Notes: a model not told the origin generated them from the letters alone. Shown: positions 1-11,957, counted from the stretch's first letter. The stretch: 64,000 bases of DNA from Linum tenue (GCA_946122785.1 CAMGYJ010000010.1:50902162-50966161); one strand, 5' to 3'. Numbers and translations are program-made.

Positions 1-257
1 GTCGTGATAGGAGAAGAAAGTGAGAGCGGCCGAATTGGTAGTGGCGAAGAAACCGCGGTCAGTGGATTTGGGGAGAAATCAATTGAAGGGTTTGAGGAGA
101 TGAGATTCTCGATCTTGATGGGCTTGAATGAAGACCAGTACTTCGATTCTAGGGTTTTCGATGGGTTTCAAGATTTGGATTGAAGCTTTGGTTTCACGTT
201 GAAGGTTTTGGTGATGGCGATGGCAGTTTGTATCCGCCATAATACAACAACTTCAAC
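1..257. other. Possible edge of a gene; strand unresolved
   Basis: This block is more GC-rich than what follows and is open in several frames. On the plus strand, frame 1 runs from the window edge to a TGA at 181-183 (60 residues, acidic, ending in DGFQDLD). On the minus strand an ATG at 240-238 starts a 55-residue frame (MADTNCHRHHQ...) that ends at a stop, and another minus frame is open to the window edge. Pyrimidine-rich minus-strand sequence near 1420-1480, beyond two inserted MITEs, could be a displaced 5' UTR. I recognise no family. Either a 3' end on plus or a 5' end on minus would fit, so this is only a flag for a gene lying mostly outside the window. Confidence 0.3.
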
Positions 258-260
258 TAA

Positions 261-681
261 GGGATCATTTGGTTTTGGTGATAGTTAAATCGATCTATTG
301 TCATCAATGCATGCATAATAATATACATGTATATAAGAAAATTGGTGTATTGTAGTTTACATTGTCTGTTTTTGTGATAGTTATTGTATTATTTAAATAA
401 ATTATATCACTTTTTGGGTGAAATGTCACTTTTATCCTTTGTTTTTAATATAAAAAAGCAACACAATATTTGAAAGAAGAAGAAAACACAACAATCTCCA
501 TCAAACAATCTCAACGAAAACTTGAGATTTAACTATCACTCATTTTGAGTGATAGTTTGTGTCAAAATCAAGCAAACAATGCATGTATTGTTTGCGTAGA
601 AAATTAAAAAAACAATGCATTGTGGACATTGCATGCATTGTAACTATTCCAACCAAACTATCACCAAAACCAAACGACCCC
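261..681. mobile_element. PIF/Harbinger (Tourist-like) MITE
   Basis: Terminal inverted repeats of about 27 bp start GGG(A/G)TC(A/G)TTTGG and continue with TTTTGGTGATAGTT. The element is flanked by TAA at 258-260 and 682-684, the 3-bp target duplication typical of PIF/Harbinger. The interior is AT-rich with no coding capacity. The 421-bp length suits a Tourist-like MITE. Confidence 0.8.
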
Positions 682-695
682 TAAGCTATTGTAGT

Positions 696-1410
696 TAGGC
701 CTGTTAGCGGTGCGGTTTCGATTTTAACTAAACCGCAACTGTGGTTAACCACAGTCGAAGACGCCACTGAAATGTCAACCGCAACCGAAGGAAGGAGCGG
801 TTAACCGCAACCGACAGTTTCGGTTTGTTTGTGCGGTTAGACGAGGCCGTTGGAATGGTTCGGAAAGGAGCGCGCGACAGACGACGGGATTGAGGGTCAA
901 CGACGTGAATCGCAGGACTGGGGGCGATGACGGACGACAGGAAGGACGAAATCTGGGGCGGAGCGACGCTGGCGCGAGGTGACTGACGATGGCGGCAACA
1001 ACGATTACGACGGGCCGAAGACTGCAGTGGAGACGCCTGGGCAGGGCGATGGCGACGGCTACAGCGTGGACGCCGCGCCGGGGAGGGGAGGTCAGGGAAC
1101 AAGGGAAGGGAGGGTAGCGGCGGGGCAGGGTGAGAGCCTTACTCCCGTTGGAATTGGTATCGCGAATTAGGGTTCCAACTCCCTTTCGCTGGCTTGAAAG
1201 CTAGCAGTCACCACTCACCAACCAAAGCGACGTTGTGTCGTCCAAAGGAGGATGGCCTGCGGTTTAACCGCCACGGTTGCGGTTATTACTGCTAATCGTT
1301 GCCTTCTTAAATGCAAGGTTTTGCCAACCGCAAATCGGTTGTCGGTTCACCAAAAAACGACAGTCTCGATTCGGTTTCATTGTTAAACCAAAAACCGATT
1401 AACAGGCCTA
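696..1410. mobile_element. Non-autonomous hAT element with GC-rich interior
   Basis: The ends are TAGGCCTGTTA and its exact inverse TAACAGGCCTA, flanked by a perfect 8-bp duplication ATTGTAGT (688-695 and 1411-1418), which is diagnostic of hAT transposition. The outer 150 bp on each side are rich in AACCGC/GCGGTT motifs. The middle (about 850-1200) is markedly GC-rich and open in several frames on both strands, possibly captured host sequence. I recognise no domain in it. It lies six bases from the preceding Harbinger MITE and its TSD. Confidence 0.8.
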
Positions 1411-2299
1411 ATTGTAGTATCTCTGATGTGGGTGGCGGCGAAAGTGAGGAGAGAAGCAGAAGAAGCAGCGAGAGATTTTATTTAATTTTTAATTTTTAAT
1501 TTTTCTAGTTTGTATATAATTTTGAATTAAAAATATGATGTTGCATCTACGTGGATGTCGCGTTTTTGCGACGTCACCAAAAGTCAATGCTAAATTGAAC
1601 ACCGTTTGGTCAACCGTATTTATAACGGTCAACGAAATCGTTAGGATATAAATAACACAACTATAATAGGTTGGAACATTTTCGAAATATTGAATAGGCT
1701 GGGATACAAGTGGCACTTTTTTATAGTTCCGATTTCTCAGTGGTATTAACCCTTGTTTTTCATAATGACAACCGAGAGTGGTTTGGTGATTACTATAGAG
1801 TAGTAATCACCATGTCTACTAAGGGTAAATTGGATATGGAAAAATATTTATTTATTACCTTTTTTTTAATACATATAGATAACTACATAAACATAATAAT
1901 TACAATTTTCTCTCTCTTTCTCTCATTTCCGCAATCTCTAGGGAGATTTTGTGAAGAATAGTTTTTTCTTCGATCTCGGAGGGAGGGAGGGCGGGCGTCG
2001 GGGAGAAAATGAGGAAGGGAGGGAAGCGGGTGGGAGGGAGAGGGTTAGGAAGAAGTTTAGGTCAGTTAAAGGTAATAATCATATGTGTTATTATTTTTGT
2101 TTCCAAAATTATAAGAAGTGGATCAGGTATTTAATCTTGTGGTCAATAACATGTCATATCATCGACACATCACCACACATGGAAAGCTCCAAATCATTTC
2201 CCCTATAAATTTAAATGGGTTATATCTTTTTCATTTTAAGTTGTAATTTAATTTTTTTGCACAGATAAATCAGATAAATTGTGCTCTTCAAAATAATAT
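1411..2299. other. Intergenic, no gene seen
   Basis: Mostly AT-rich. A perfect 11-bp-arm palindrome lies near 1785-1811 (GGTGATTACTA / TAGTAATCACC). Four G-triplets in close succession occur at 1981-1995 (GGGAGGGAGGGCGGG) in a longer purine-rich run, a possible G-quadruplex on the plus strand. Open frames here are short and low-complexity; I see no supported gene. Confidence 0.5.
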
Positions 2300-2309
2300 C
2301 TACTTTGAT

Positions 2310-2712
2310 GGTGACTACTTCGGTGCACTCACAAAAATGAGTGCGTTCAATGCACCCAACCCAAAAACTAGTCTTAAGGTGTCAAATTTTGAATTTTAAT
2401 TTGTAGAATTAGTGTAATATGATGATATAGCATATGACTAATTAGCGGATTACCTTAAGCCCTAGACCTCCAATTTTGTGTTCTATCCCTAAAGCCCAAA
2501 TTATAAACCCTAACCCTAAATCTCTAAACTCTAAATCCTTCAAATTAGAGTAAATCTTCAATGGTTTTTGTGCAAATTCATGTACGTTGTTGTTCATCAC
2601 TTCATAAATGATGATTGACATTATTTTGACATAAATCGCATGTTTAAAATGATGGTTATGAAGCGAGTGCACTGAATGCACTAAAAAAAGTGAGTGCACC
2701 GAAGACGTCACC
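2310..2712. mobile_element. Mutator-like MITE
   Basis: The inverted ends read GGTGACTACTTCGGTGCACT and GGTGACGTCTTCGGTGCACT (2 mismatches). They are flanked by a perfect 10-bp duplication CTACTTTGAT at 2300-2309 and 2713-2722. A 9-11-bp target duplication indicates Mutator-like transposition. The interior is noncoding and includes a short AAACCCTAACCCTAAA run. Confidence 0.8.
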
Positions 2713-2754
2713 CTACTTTGATATATTTTTGAAATAAACATATTGAGACATTTA

Positions 2755-3240
2755 GTACCAGTGTAAGACCATGGTGGTACTGCTTGGCACTATATGGAAT
2801 CATACTACATTGTATAAAAGTGTACCATGATGGTATGAATAAAACATATTGTAAGATGGTTGAAGTGCATGATAATATGAATATACGAACTGTCATCTAC
2901 CACATTCATCATTGTGTACCACTACACCCTCATACCAGGGTGGTAAGGAGTGGTGCTTTATGGTCCTGTATTTTTTTCGCAGAAATTTGTAGATCCCATG
3001 GATCAAAAAGATTTTGTTTCATCTATGCAAAAAAAAAGTTCAAAATTTGAGTTAAAAACGAAGTTGGTACCAAGGTGGTAACGGGTGATATGAATTTTTT
3101 TTGTCGAAATACATTGAAAATGAATATTATTTTGTAGATCACAACTAACTTGTTCCATTTGTACAAATTTTTTTGAAATTCGAGTTAGAACAAAAAAGAT
3201 AAAAACTTATTAAGAAAACTAGAGAAAATAAATAGTCATA
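2755..3240. repeat. Diverged dispersed repeat (inverted relative of 7860-8340)
   Basis: The segment has repeated short motifs such as CCATGGTGGTA and ACCAAGGTGGTA. It shares blocks, in inverted orientation and with many differences, with 7860-8340 (for example the stretch around a TTTGTAGATC/ATTTGTAGTTCC core and the CATTCATCATTGTGTACC block). No termini or target duplication could be defined and no coding frame is convincing. The rest of the interval up to the OXA1 stop codon (3240-3767) is AT-rich and probably contains the OXA1 3' UTR. Confidence 0.4.
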
Positions 3241-3767
3241 AAACCCCACCACTTAGATCTAAACTTTCTAGGTCACTCAAATCCAAAGGTCCAGATTTAA
3301 TTAATGATGGGTGAATAACTCTATCCTAATTCCTAATCGTCAATTTAAAAAAAAACAAGAAAAATGAACAATAGCCACCGTGGCTACTAAAATAGTGGTA
3401 ATCATCCCAACTCAGGACCTAACTCGTCCCAATATGGACCAAATATTAAGTCGGCACGCTAACGTATTCCCCGCTTTCTTCCTCCGCCGGAATTTGTCGG
3501 TAATCTGCGATCATAAAACCGCAAGCATAAACTTGTTTTCAGTTTCCAAGAACCTTTTGAAGTGCTAACGGTTGGGTTTTCTTTCCCATGTATTTTCATC
3601 TCACCCTTGAAAATGAAATACAAGATATCAAGCTACAGCCTACATCATTCATCTATCTCAAATATTCACTATATACGAAACTCAGCGCACAAAGTCATGT
3701 TTCTAAATAAAGAATATAAAAAGAAGTACCCAACAGCATCCAATGCAGTAGTTGCCACACCTAACTC

Positions 3768-6575
3768 TCACCTTGTCTTGTTACTTCTCCGCTTTATTTG
3801 TTTCTCCAGATTCTTGACCCTTTGACTTACAATCGAACGTGCAGACGATACCCTATGATCAGCAAACTTGGGTTGAACAATCGGCGGCGATGATCCTGGC
3901 TGATCTCTAGCAGCTGCTGCCCGTTTGAGTGCTGAAAATAGATTGAATGAAGTCTGCGAAGCAGCAGCACTAGATGCAGCAGCCACAGGCACCTCAGGAA
4001 TACCCAAGCCTTTCTTCACCCCTGGAACTTTCAACGCTGAAAGTGCAAGTATGAGAACCAAAGCTTCAAATGAACATGAATTCCGGTAAGGGCTACCAAG
4101 TAGATATGGAGCACAGGATATGAATAGTGGGTAAGACTAACCGAGGCCATATCCAAGCGAAAACATATTTGATGTTATCCAATAGCAAAACATAGCCTGG
4201 CAAATAGAAATACACGATCATTTGTTAGTGTCAACGTTAAAATAACACACTACCATCAAGAAAATGAACAAGGACCAGGATGATACCTTTTGAAAAGTCA
4301 TCGTGAGTGGAACAGAAGCAACAGCAATTACCCTCAAAATCTTCTTCATGGTTCCACCTGCTGGATTTCCTTCCAATCCTTCCTGCATGTTGGACTAAAT
4401 ATGCAGAGCAGTCAAATATTGCACTCATAAGACTGTCATTCGCATAACAAAGTGGCACAGAATCCATGACATTTTCAAAGGATCAAAAGCAGGGAGGTAA
4501 AATGCCTTACCTCAACAGTTATCAAAAATGTCAGTCCGGTCAAAACTGGTAAGATGTACAGACTATCAGGGGTAGTGAGATCAACGAACCAGTAAGCACC
4601 ACCAGTTTTAAAGGACGGCACTTTTTCTACCATATTTGAAATCTGTTGAGGAAAAAAGTTGAGGTGTTAGGAGGATGTTACGAACCATAATGGTCATCAA
4701 GAAAGAAAAGACACCTTAAATTTATAGCAGGGAAGTGTGATTGCTATCTTACAGCAAGGAAAAAACTGATAAAGACAGGACCTTGGAAAATGAGCCCCTT
4801 CAGTGGAGTTAAAGGATGCACGCCATTGCTGAAATTAACAGTTCACGCAACAATGATACGATTTCAAGAGTAATCAGTTTCAATAGATTTATTTTCTTGG
4901 CTTGCAACTCACTTCTAGTGAGCAGCTTTCATGCCTTTTCAATGGAATCCGTTCACTTATCAAACACTATACTTCGATGGAAAGCTAGAAAGTTTTTGCT
5001 TGGCAATACTTAAGTAGATGAGAGTCTGACATACAAACGCATGAAAAGTTTCTTACTCCTTGAAAAGCTTCTTAATTTGCTTTTGACCATCCGAAACAGC
5101 AGTGGGATCCATGCCCTGCAACAAAGTTAATATGAGGACTCTGCACATTAAAAGTGTCAAGCTTCTAAAAACAATTAAAGGGCACAGGAAATAAGGATAG
5201 TAGAACGAAACAACTTATTCGTTTGTTTTTTAAAGACGTGGAACAATTTCAATACAGCACAGACTTTGAAAGCATTTTGTCCTGATCATGTCTACGACAA
5301 TGCACAAGACATCCTACCTTAGCTTGCATTCTCTGATTAATTTCCTCCATCTGTGGTCTTATAATCTGCAGAACATACACTGATCACTGAGGGCAGGTAC
5401 AGATTGGCTATGAATAACACAATGAGCAATTAAATGAATCATGAGTCAAGATCCAAGATCATTGACATTATAAATCTAAGAAACCAAATATAAGTTATAT
5501 CATAAGGTAAGGCACAAAAAGCACAAGAATACAACCTTGAAAGAAGATATTCAATTTAAGAATGGGTACAACATGAATGAGAATACAGAAGTATGGAAAG
5601 CCATCAGAAGCATGTTCAGTTAAAATGTGAGTTGGTGTTGGTTAGAGATCTCTTTCCCTGGATGATTATGGAAATCATGCAGCGAGCATATGGTCCCAAC
5701 AACAAGCTACAAGTGGACATCAGTTGAGTTATATACAGGGGTCACAAGTGCTAATGCCTAGAAGACAAATTTCAATACTCGAGCCAAATACTCGACAGGT
5801 GACAATTCCTCAGGTAATTGGCAAATTGCCCGGCTAAATGAGTAACCAAGTGACGGCCAGAACAGCAAATAACTGGTGCGTGAATGTATGGTGCCAACAG
5901 AAAGAACATACGCTAAGTTTTGCGGTGGCTTTCAGTTGATTTATTACGAGGGGCAGCATCGCTCCTCGGATCAGTACCGTAGCTATGACTATGGATGCCC
6001 ACCTGAAAGATAATGCTTCGAGGAAACAGTCCTTTAACACATGGCTAAAGCTACTTGACAAACTCAGAGGACCTAGGGGGTCGTTGTGCATTTCACTTTG
6101 GGATTGCCATGTAATTCACTTACCAGTTGAAGCCAGTAAAGGAATGGATAGCGTCAATAAAATGTTGGAGAGCTGCCACAGGAAAGAAAGAATCAGCGGT
6201 AGCAACGGAAACTTCACTCAGAGCAGTAGGGGCGGCTTGCGCGGATGCATCGATTAGGACGCCTGATACTCCATCGTTTCCGTCGGGGGTCCCGCCGACC
6301 ACGGTGGACATGTACCGAGAACCAGAAGCTCCGATGCACATCCGTCGAACGAGCAAAACAGAGCCAGGAGAGGTAAGCGACCTAACACGGGCCGTGGCGT
6401 CAATTCTGGCTCCCACTAGACTTTTAAAAGTCCTCCCCCACTGCTGTGTTTGGGGGAAAGGAGGATCTTCTTTGTGCTCATCAAGGCCGTTTAGGGAGGT
6501 GGGAAGAGAATGATTGCATCGACACCTCACGAGGTCAGCCGCTCTGGTTGATAAACTACGCCGAAGGTACGCCAT
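3768..6575 (-). CDS. OXA1: Mitochondrial inner-membrane insertase OXA1
   Basis: Reconstructed from nine exons (minus strand): 6575-6124, 6002-5912, 5365-5318, 5115-5057, 4828-4753, 4642-4511, 4394-4287, 4196-4142, 4036-3768. All introns are GT-AG, the frame is continuous, and the product is 429 aa, the size usual for plant OXA1. Oxa1/YidC/Alb3 proteins insert mitochondrially made and some imported proteins into the inner membrane. The N-terminus (MAYLRRSLSTRAADLVRC) is Arg/Ser-rich with no acidic residues, as in a mitochondrial presequence, so I chose this internal ATG over an upstream in-frame one. Residue 151 onward holds the insertase core: NWWASIVIATVLIRG (first core membrane segment), LINQLKATAKLS-like loop, GVHPLTPLKGLIFQGP, FKTGGAYWFVDLTTPD, NMQEGLEGNP and FCYWITSNMFSLGYG. 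The C-terminal tail is basic (VSQRVKNLEKQIKRRSNK) as in the ribosome-binding tail of OXA1. Symbol is by family recognition; OXA1-like paralogues exist in plants. Confidence 0.93.
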
Positions 6576-6857
6576 CGAGTTGGCGAATGTTGTTAAGTTA
6601 ACAGTAATTCGTTGATGGTGCCGTCCGGAACTATAGATACACCTGGGATAGAGAAGGATAGGCAGCCAAACAGAGAGAAGGCGGCAACAAACGCAATCCT
6701 TTATATTGGAGAGCAGACTGCAGATCTCTCCCAAGTCGAGCGCTATCGAAAGAAGAGGGAAGCCGATAGTCTTCGGTCGACACCTTGCAAACTCTTGCTA
6801 AGGGTTTGGCCAACCCTAATACCTATGTCCCTACTCCTTAGTAAACATTTTAGCTTG
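6576..6857 (-). promoter_or_regulatory. OXA1 upstream region
   Basis: This is the short interval between the OXA1 start codon and the transposon-derived sequence that begins near 6858. Any 5' UTR and core promoter should lie here. I could not identify a convincing TATA box or other named element. An in-frame ATG at 6734-6732 lies upstream of the chosen start, but its extension lacks presequence character. Confidence 0.35.
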
Positions 6858-7546
6858 GATCGAAGTTTGACGTAAATGACAGTTCTGGCCTTATTTTTCA
6901 AATAAGACATTTACTAACTATTCTTGAAATTATTTGACAAATTTGGCCCAATATTTAAACTGATCATCAATATTGACGGTCAAAGATTTTTTTTATCCAT
7001 GACTCCGCATTTTATGATGAGGTGGCTATAAGGTGACTTCCATATCACTATGCTGAAAGAAATTCTGAACCACAAAAATAACAATCATATCTTCTCTCAT
7101 CCCACTGTGAACCTCGTCCCCCATTACCGATTCTCTCGACAAACTCTACCCAACCCCGATGAAGCATTCCATCATTTCATCAACGGCGATCGTCGACTGT
7201 TTAGCCGCCGACGAGAGAGGAGAAGAGAGTTTACACTAACGAACGGGGAATAGGAACACCGACCGTCGCTGTCTTCATCACCAACAACCCCCCACCAACT
7301 CACTCGAGGAGGGAACTAGAAGGAGAGAGAAAGAATTGGTGGTCGTTGATTTGAAACACGGAAGAGGGAAGTCGAAGCGGCGAGAAGCACGCGGCTGGGA
7401 TCTGAAAACATCATCGTATTGGAGGGTCTTCCAATGGATTGGATGTGGTGGTGTACTCGTGTTGCCATTTTAAAATTCAGATCTCACTCTCCCGGTTGAA
7501 CCTGAGATAGAATCGGTAACCATTGGTTACTAACCCATTAGTAACT
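6858..7546. repeat. Single decayed Mutator-type terminus and unassigned sequence
   Basis: 6858-7030 resembles the long terminal arm of the MULE at 17974 (shared order: TGACAGTT, TTTTTCAAATAAGACATTTA, TTGACAAATTTGGCCC, ATATTGACGGTCAAA, then a GAGGTGGC block). No matching opposite arm was found, so it is probably a solo or truncated end. 7050-7490 contains open but unrecognised frames on the plus strand; no supported gene. Confidence 0.4.
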
Positions 7547-7562
7547 AAATCTGTATCTTTAG

Positions 7563-7766
7563 GCCAAAGGTCACATAGCCTGGTGGTAAGGGAGGAGGAC
7601 TGGTGACCATAAGGTCCCAGGTTCGATCCTCACCGCCACCATGGTGTTCCCGGAGGCATCCCGCTATCACCCGGACCGCCGGCGGAGGTCCCGGGGTTTA
7701 GCCTGACTACGGTATCACAAAATGTGGTGACCGTGGAGGGTGTTCCTCGTTATAAAAAAAAAAAAA
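7563..7766 (+). mobile_element. tRNA-derived SINE
   Basis: The 5' part carries RNA polymerase III promoter boxes: an A-box-like TAGCCTGGTGGTAAG at 7576-7590 and a B box GGTTCGATCCTC at 7620-7631. The element ends in a long A run and is flanked by a 16-bp duplication (AAATCTGTATCTTTAG at 7547-7562 and 7767-7782). Long duplications and a poly(A) tail indicate LINE-mediated retroposition. The perfect duplication suggests a fairly recent insertion. Confidence 0.85.
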
Positions 7767-7782
7767 AAATCTGTATCTTTAG

Positions 7783-8348
7783 ATTTAAGTAAGCCCAGAA
7801 AACACAAATATAAGAATTATGAATTAAAGACTTTTTGTTTTTCCTAGTTTTGTTAATTGACTCTTATCTTCTTCATTCTAATTTGTATTTCAAACTTTTT
7901 TTCACAGATGGAACGAGTTCGTTATGCTCTACAAAATGAGTTCAATTTTCAATATTTTTTTGAGAACTTTTTTTCATACCTCTCGTTACCAACTCCATAC
8001 CATATGATATCTTTTTTGTTTTCAAGGCGTTTTTGAAAATATTTGCACAGAAGGAACGAGTTCATCAATATCTATGGGAACTACAAATTTCTGGGTGAAA
8101 ACAAAACAGACCAAAAAATATCATATTATACCACCCCGGTATGGGGTGGTAACTTGTAGTACACAATGATGAAAGTCGTAAATGACAGTTAAGATACTCA
8201 TACTATCATCTAATCAATTATCATACAGTCTTGGTATATTCATACCACCATAATACGCTTTCATATCATATAGTATACTCTTATTTAATACCAGTTAATA
8301 TCATCTGGTACATACTCGTAAAAAATGACTCAATTTTTTTTTTGTTCT
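7783..8348. other. Intergenic, diverged repeat
   Basis: No gene. The interval is AT-rich and is the inverted, diverged counterpart of 2755-3240, including a CCACCCCGGTATGGGGTGG palindrome near 8132-8150 and repeated ATACCA/TGGTAT motifs. Confidence 0.4.
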
Positions 8349-8357
8349 AAAAATATA

Positions 8358-8871
8358 GGGTTAATATTTTCGTATGGCCTGAACTTTGACCAAAATAAAC
8401 ATCCTGGCCAATCTTTTCGATCTATAACATACTGGCCCGAACTATACACTAAAATAAACAATTTGGTCAAACCCGATGTTTGACCGTTAACTTGGACGGT
8501 CAAACGCGTTGACTAACGGTCAACGCGCCATGTCACTGCCAAGTCAGAAGATCTGTAGATATTTAATTTTTTTCGTTTTTTATTTTTGGTTTAACTAAGG
8601 TATTAGATGATTTTTTTTAATTTATAATAATTTAAAATTAGGGAATGTGTGGAAAATGTGAATTATTTTAAATATTTTATGCTGACTTGGCAGTGACATG
8701 GCGCGTTGACTAACGGTCAACGCGTTTGACCGTCCAAGTTAACGGTCAAAAGTCGGATCTGGCCAAATAGTTTATTTTGGTGTATAGTTCGGGCTAGGAT
8801 GTTATAGATCGAAAAGATTGGACAGGATGTTTATTTTGGTCAAAGTTCAGGCCATACGAAAATATTAACCC
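8358..8871. mobile_element. Mutator-type hairpin MITE with very long arms
   Basis: Two arms of roughly 190-200 bp are near-perfect inverted copies (each starts GGGTTAATATTTTCGTATGG), separated by an AT-rich centre. A perfect 9-bp duplication AAAAATATA flanks the element (8349-8357 and 8872-8880), as expected for Mutator-like elements. It contains no coding sequence. A transcript through it would fold into a long hairpin, so it could give rise to small RNAs (inference). Confidence 0.85.
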
Positions 8872-9074
8872 AAAAATATATCAAAATGGATATCATTTTG
8901 AAAAGCACAATTAATCTGATCCATTTGTGTAAAAAAAAATTAAATTTGAACTTAAAGCAAGAAAGAAATCGTCCATTAAGTATTAAAAGGGGAAAGATTA
9001 AAACTTAAAAGATTTTCATATGAGAGAGAATTCTGATGTTATGCTGATGTGGACGGATTACTTATCATTACTAA

Positions 9075-11455
9075 ATACTAACCATAAGGTAACTCACAAT
9101 GACACGAGGTGCAAGTTTGGGTTGATGTGGAGTGACAACGGTTGCAAAAGCTAGGCAGCCAAAAACCATCGGGTTACTGTAATCAAGGGGAATACCATAC
9201 AAGCACTCAAAGGGAGACTTCTCATTCAGCACAGGTGAAGGGATCCTGTTGATAAGGTAAGCACTATGGAGAACAAAATAGCTCCATAAACTATTAGGGA
9301 GCCCTGACTGAAACTTTAAGGTTCTAGCAACATTTAATAAGTGTTTATGCTTTCTTTCAATTCAACCATTCTGCTGAGCAGTATAAACTTGGCTAAGTTG
9401 ATGCAGAATGCCTTGTTGAGAGTAAAATTCTGGCATGTTAAATTCTTGATCTTAGTCTGACCTAATCACCTTGACCTTGGTCTCAAACTGTATCATGACC
9501 ATAGTGCAAAAATACTGAAGCAAGGCCCTCGCCTCAGACTTGTGACCCATAAAAAACAACCAAGTACAACGACTATGATAATCCATAACAGTAAGAAAAT
9601 ACTGATAACCATCAATAGAAACCACATCCACAGGACCCCAAATATCCACATGTACTAAATCAAAGATAGATTTGGCTCTAGAGGTACTAGTTTGGAAAGG
9701 CAATCTCTTATGTTTTGCCAAATGACAAATCTCACAATCAGTCTTAACCGGGGAAACTAACTCATTACAATGTTTGTTTACTACTTGAAGTCTAGAAAAA
9801 GTAAGGTCTCCAAGTCTCCTGTGCCATAAGTTGGTGTTGTCATTAGTGCTCGCTCCAAGAATTTGTTTGGAAGTCTCACTCTGGCCATTGGGCTCACCAA
9901 GAAGGTAAAGTCCTTTATCGACGGGGATTAAGCCAATCCTCTTTTGAGATATGAGGCTCTGGAAGGACACAAAGAGGATTGAAAAAGAAGTGTGACTGGA
10001 CTGTTTTTAGTAAGCTTACTCACTGAAATGAGATTGTAAGAGTAGGATGGAACTAAAAAAACATTGGTTAGCAGAATTCCACAAGAGAGCTTTACAATGC
10101 CTAAGCGAGTAACTGGTGCTTGTTGACCAGTAGGTAAAGTAACAAACATGCTATGAACTGCTCTACACCTAAGGAATAGATTGATGGAACAAACAATATG
10201 ATCACTAGCCCCATTATCTAGAACCCAAACACCATGACTAGAGTGATTTATGAAAGTGGATAAGGCAACAATATCTGTCATTGGAGTATCCTTAGTGATC
10301 ACTGAGTCTGCCTGTGAACCATTGTGTGATGTGGATGACTGTAAGAGTGCCTTGAGCCTGATTAACTCCTCAACAGTGAAGCCAGAAAAGATAGGGGAAC
10401 CAACCTCAGTTTGACTGACTAGATTTGTTGGACTGTAAGAATTGACTCCTCCGGAAGAATTGCCTTCTTGTGTATTCACCTCAATGGAGCCTGCAAAACC
10501 ATGTCCTAGTTGAGCATTAGAGTGTGAACTGCCTGGGTTATTCCCCAACAAACCATTCTTCCTCTTCAGCTTCAAGCAATTCTCATTTACATGGTTATCT
10601 TTCTTACAGTAACGACAGAAAAGACCAGTTTGTGAGTTCTTTGATGACCTTTTGTCTCTTGATTGATGATATGGATTCTTGGAAGATGCAAGAGCAGTAG
10701 CTAAGGCAATAGCTTCTTCAGATTTTTCAGCATTGGCATTAGCTCCATTGAGTTGTCTCGAGCTGAACAACAGATCTATACATAATATCCAGATATGGAA
10801 GGGGATCAAGCATGAGCATCTGTGTCTTAACATGCTGGTACTTCTCATTCAGACCCAATAGAAACTTGATAACCTTGCCCCTCTCTTGATAGAACATTAT
10901 TGTCTCATAAGTACGAGAAGGACAATGACAGAATGGAATGGGTAAATAGGTTTGATGCTCATCCCACAACAACTTGAAATCAGTATGATACTGCCTAATA
11001 CTTTGGTTCCCTTGCTTAGTTAAGTCAATTTTCTCGTGTAAATTGGCAATACGAACTGAATCTCCCTAACTAAACTTGGATTTCAGATAATTCCGAGCCT
11101 CTGAAGCAAGCTTAATATTCCTCAAACTTGGGACAATATAATCAAAAACAGAATTCCTGATCCAGCAAACAACAATCACATTCACACGATCCCACGTTCT
11201 ATAGGAAGGATTAGTAAGCGAAGGTACCTGAATCGTGCCTAGGACAAAACCTAGTTTGTTCTTCGTGCGGAGAGCGACTTCCATAGATTCACTCTAGAGA
11301 AGATAGTTGTCATCATTAAGCTTGAACCCAATGACTGGCAGGAAGGAGTTGTCGCTATGAGCAAGGTAGAACGGGTTAGAATAGGGATCTTCATAGCGAG
11401 TGGGAGGTGTTGCTTCCTCCTTGTCCTTACCAGAAGCATTTGCATCATCTGACAT
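9075..11455 (-). pseudogene. Truncated Ty1/copia gag-protease-integrase remnant
   Basis: On the minus strand a copia polyprotein starts at the ATG at 11455 (MSDDANASGKDKEEATPP). Gag motifs typical of copia follow (ALRTKNKLGFVLGTI and a tryptophan-rich stretch), then a zinc knuckle (CRYCKKDNHVNENC), a protease-like WVLDNGASDHI (N where the active site normally reads DSG/DTG), a gag-pre-integrase HRRLGD...CEICHLAKHKRLPF, and the integrase start DIWGPV. In-frame stops and frameshifts occur between blocks (near 11300, 11070, 9930 and 9370). The sequence ends in the integrase C-terminal region near 9075. No reverse transcriptase or 3' LTR is present, so this is a dead 3'-truncated copy. Confidence 0.85.
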
Positions 11456-11519
11456 GTTGGATCTTATTTGAAAGAAAAGAGAAGTAGGAAAGAACGATCG
11501 ATTGATGAACTAAGATCAA

Positions 11520-11815
11520 ATCAGCAGCCAACCAGACTCTGATATCATGAGAGAGTTTTGACCTAACAGCAACTAGGGTTTCGAAAGGGAGAGAAACAAG
11601 TAGGGTTTTGGGGGAAAATGGCTAAATGTCTTTTCCATTTTCTCTGATTCACATATATACCAGGCATAGTCATTTATAGAGGAGCTAAGACTGTTCTAAC
11701 GGCTAATAAACAGAAAAGACCTATCTTGTACTGCCAAGTGGCTAAACGCGGGATAATTATAGAGAAACAAAGTGATGAATAAAACAATTGCATTTCCTCC
11801 TTATTTATGTGACTG
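11520..11815 (-). repeat. Probable 5' LTR and primer-binding site of the copia remnant
   Basis: Directly upstream of the gag start, the minus strand reads TGATATCAGAGTC near 11545-11533, a mutated version of the initiator-tRNA-Met primer site TGGTATCAGAGCC. The sequence beyond it (to about 11815) has a minus-strand TATA-like CTATAAATGAC and no coding frame, as expected of an LTR. The outer boundary is not defined because no second LTR is present. Confidence 0.5.
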
Positions 11816-11957
11816 TTGGCTTCGGGTCACGAGTCGGGTGAAAGAAAGCCTGGTCTGCCCGTTGGTCAACCCGAGATGACATCTTCGTCTTCCTTATGCA
11901 GAGCTCCAGTTCCTTCATTCTTCAACCTTCTGCATCTGCAACTCTGCTTCACAAATT

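Noticed and set aside
2500..2530. Interstitial telomeric repeat
   Set aside because: Only about two and a half AAACCCT-like units inside a MITE; too short to mean a telomere or fusion site.
7576..7631. Functional tRNA gene
   Set aside because: A and B boxes are present but no cloverleaf forms; poly(A) tail and 16-bp duplication show a SINE.
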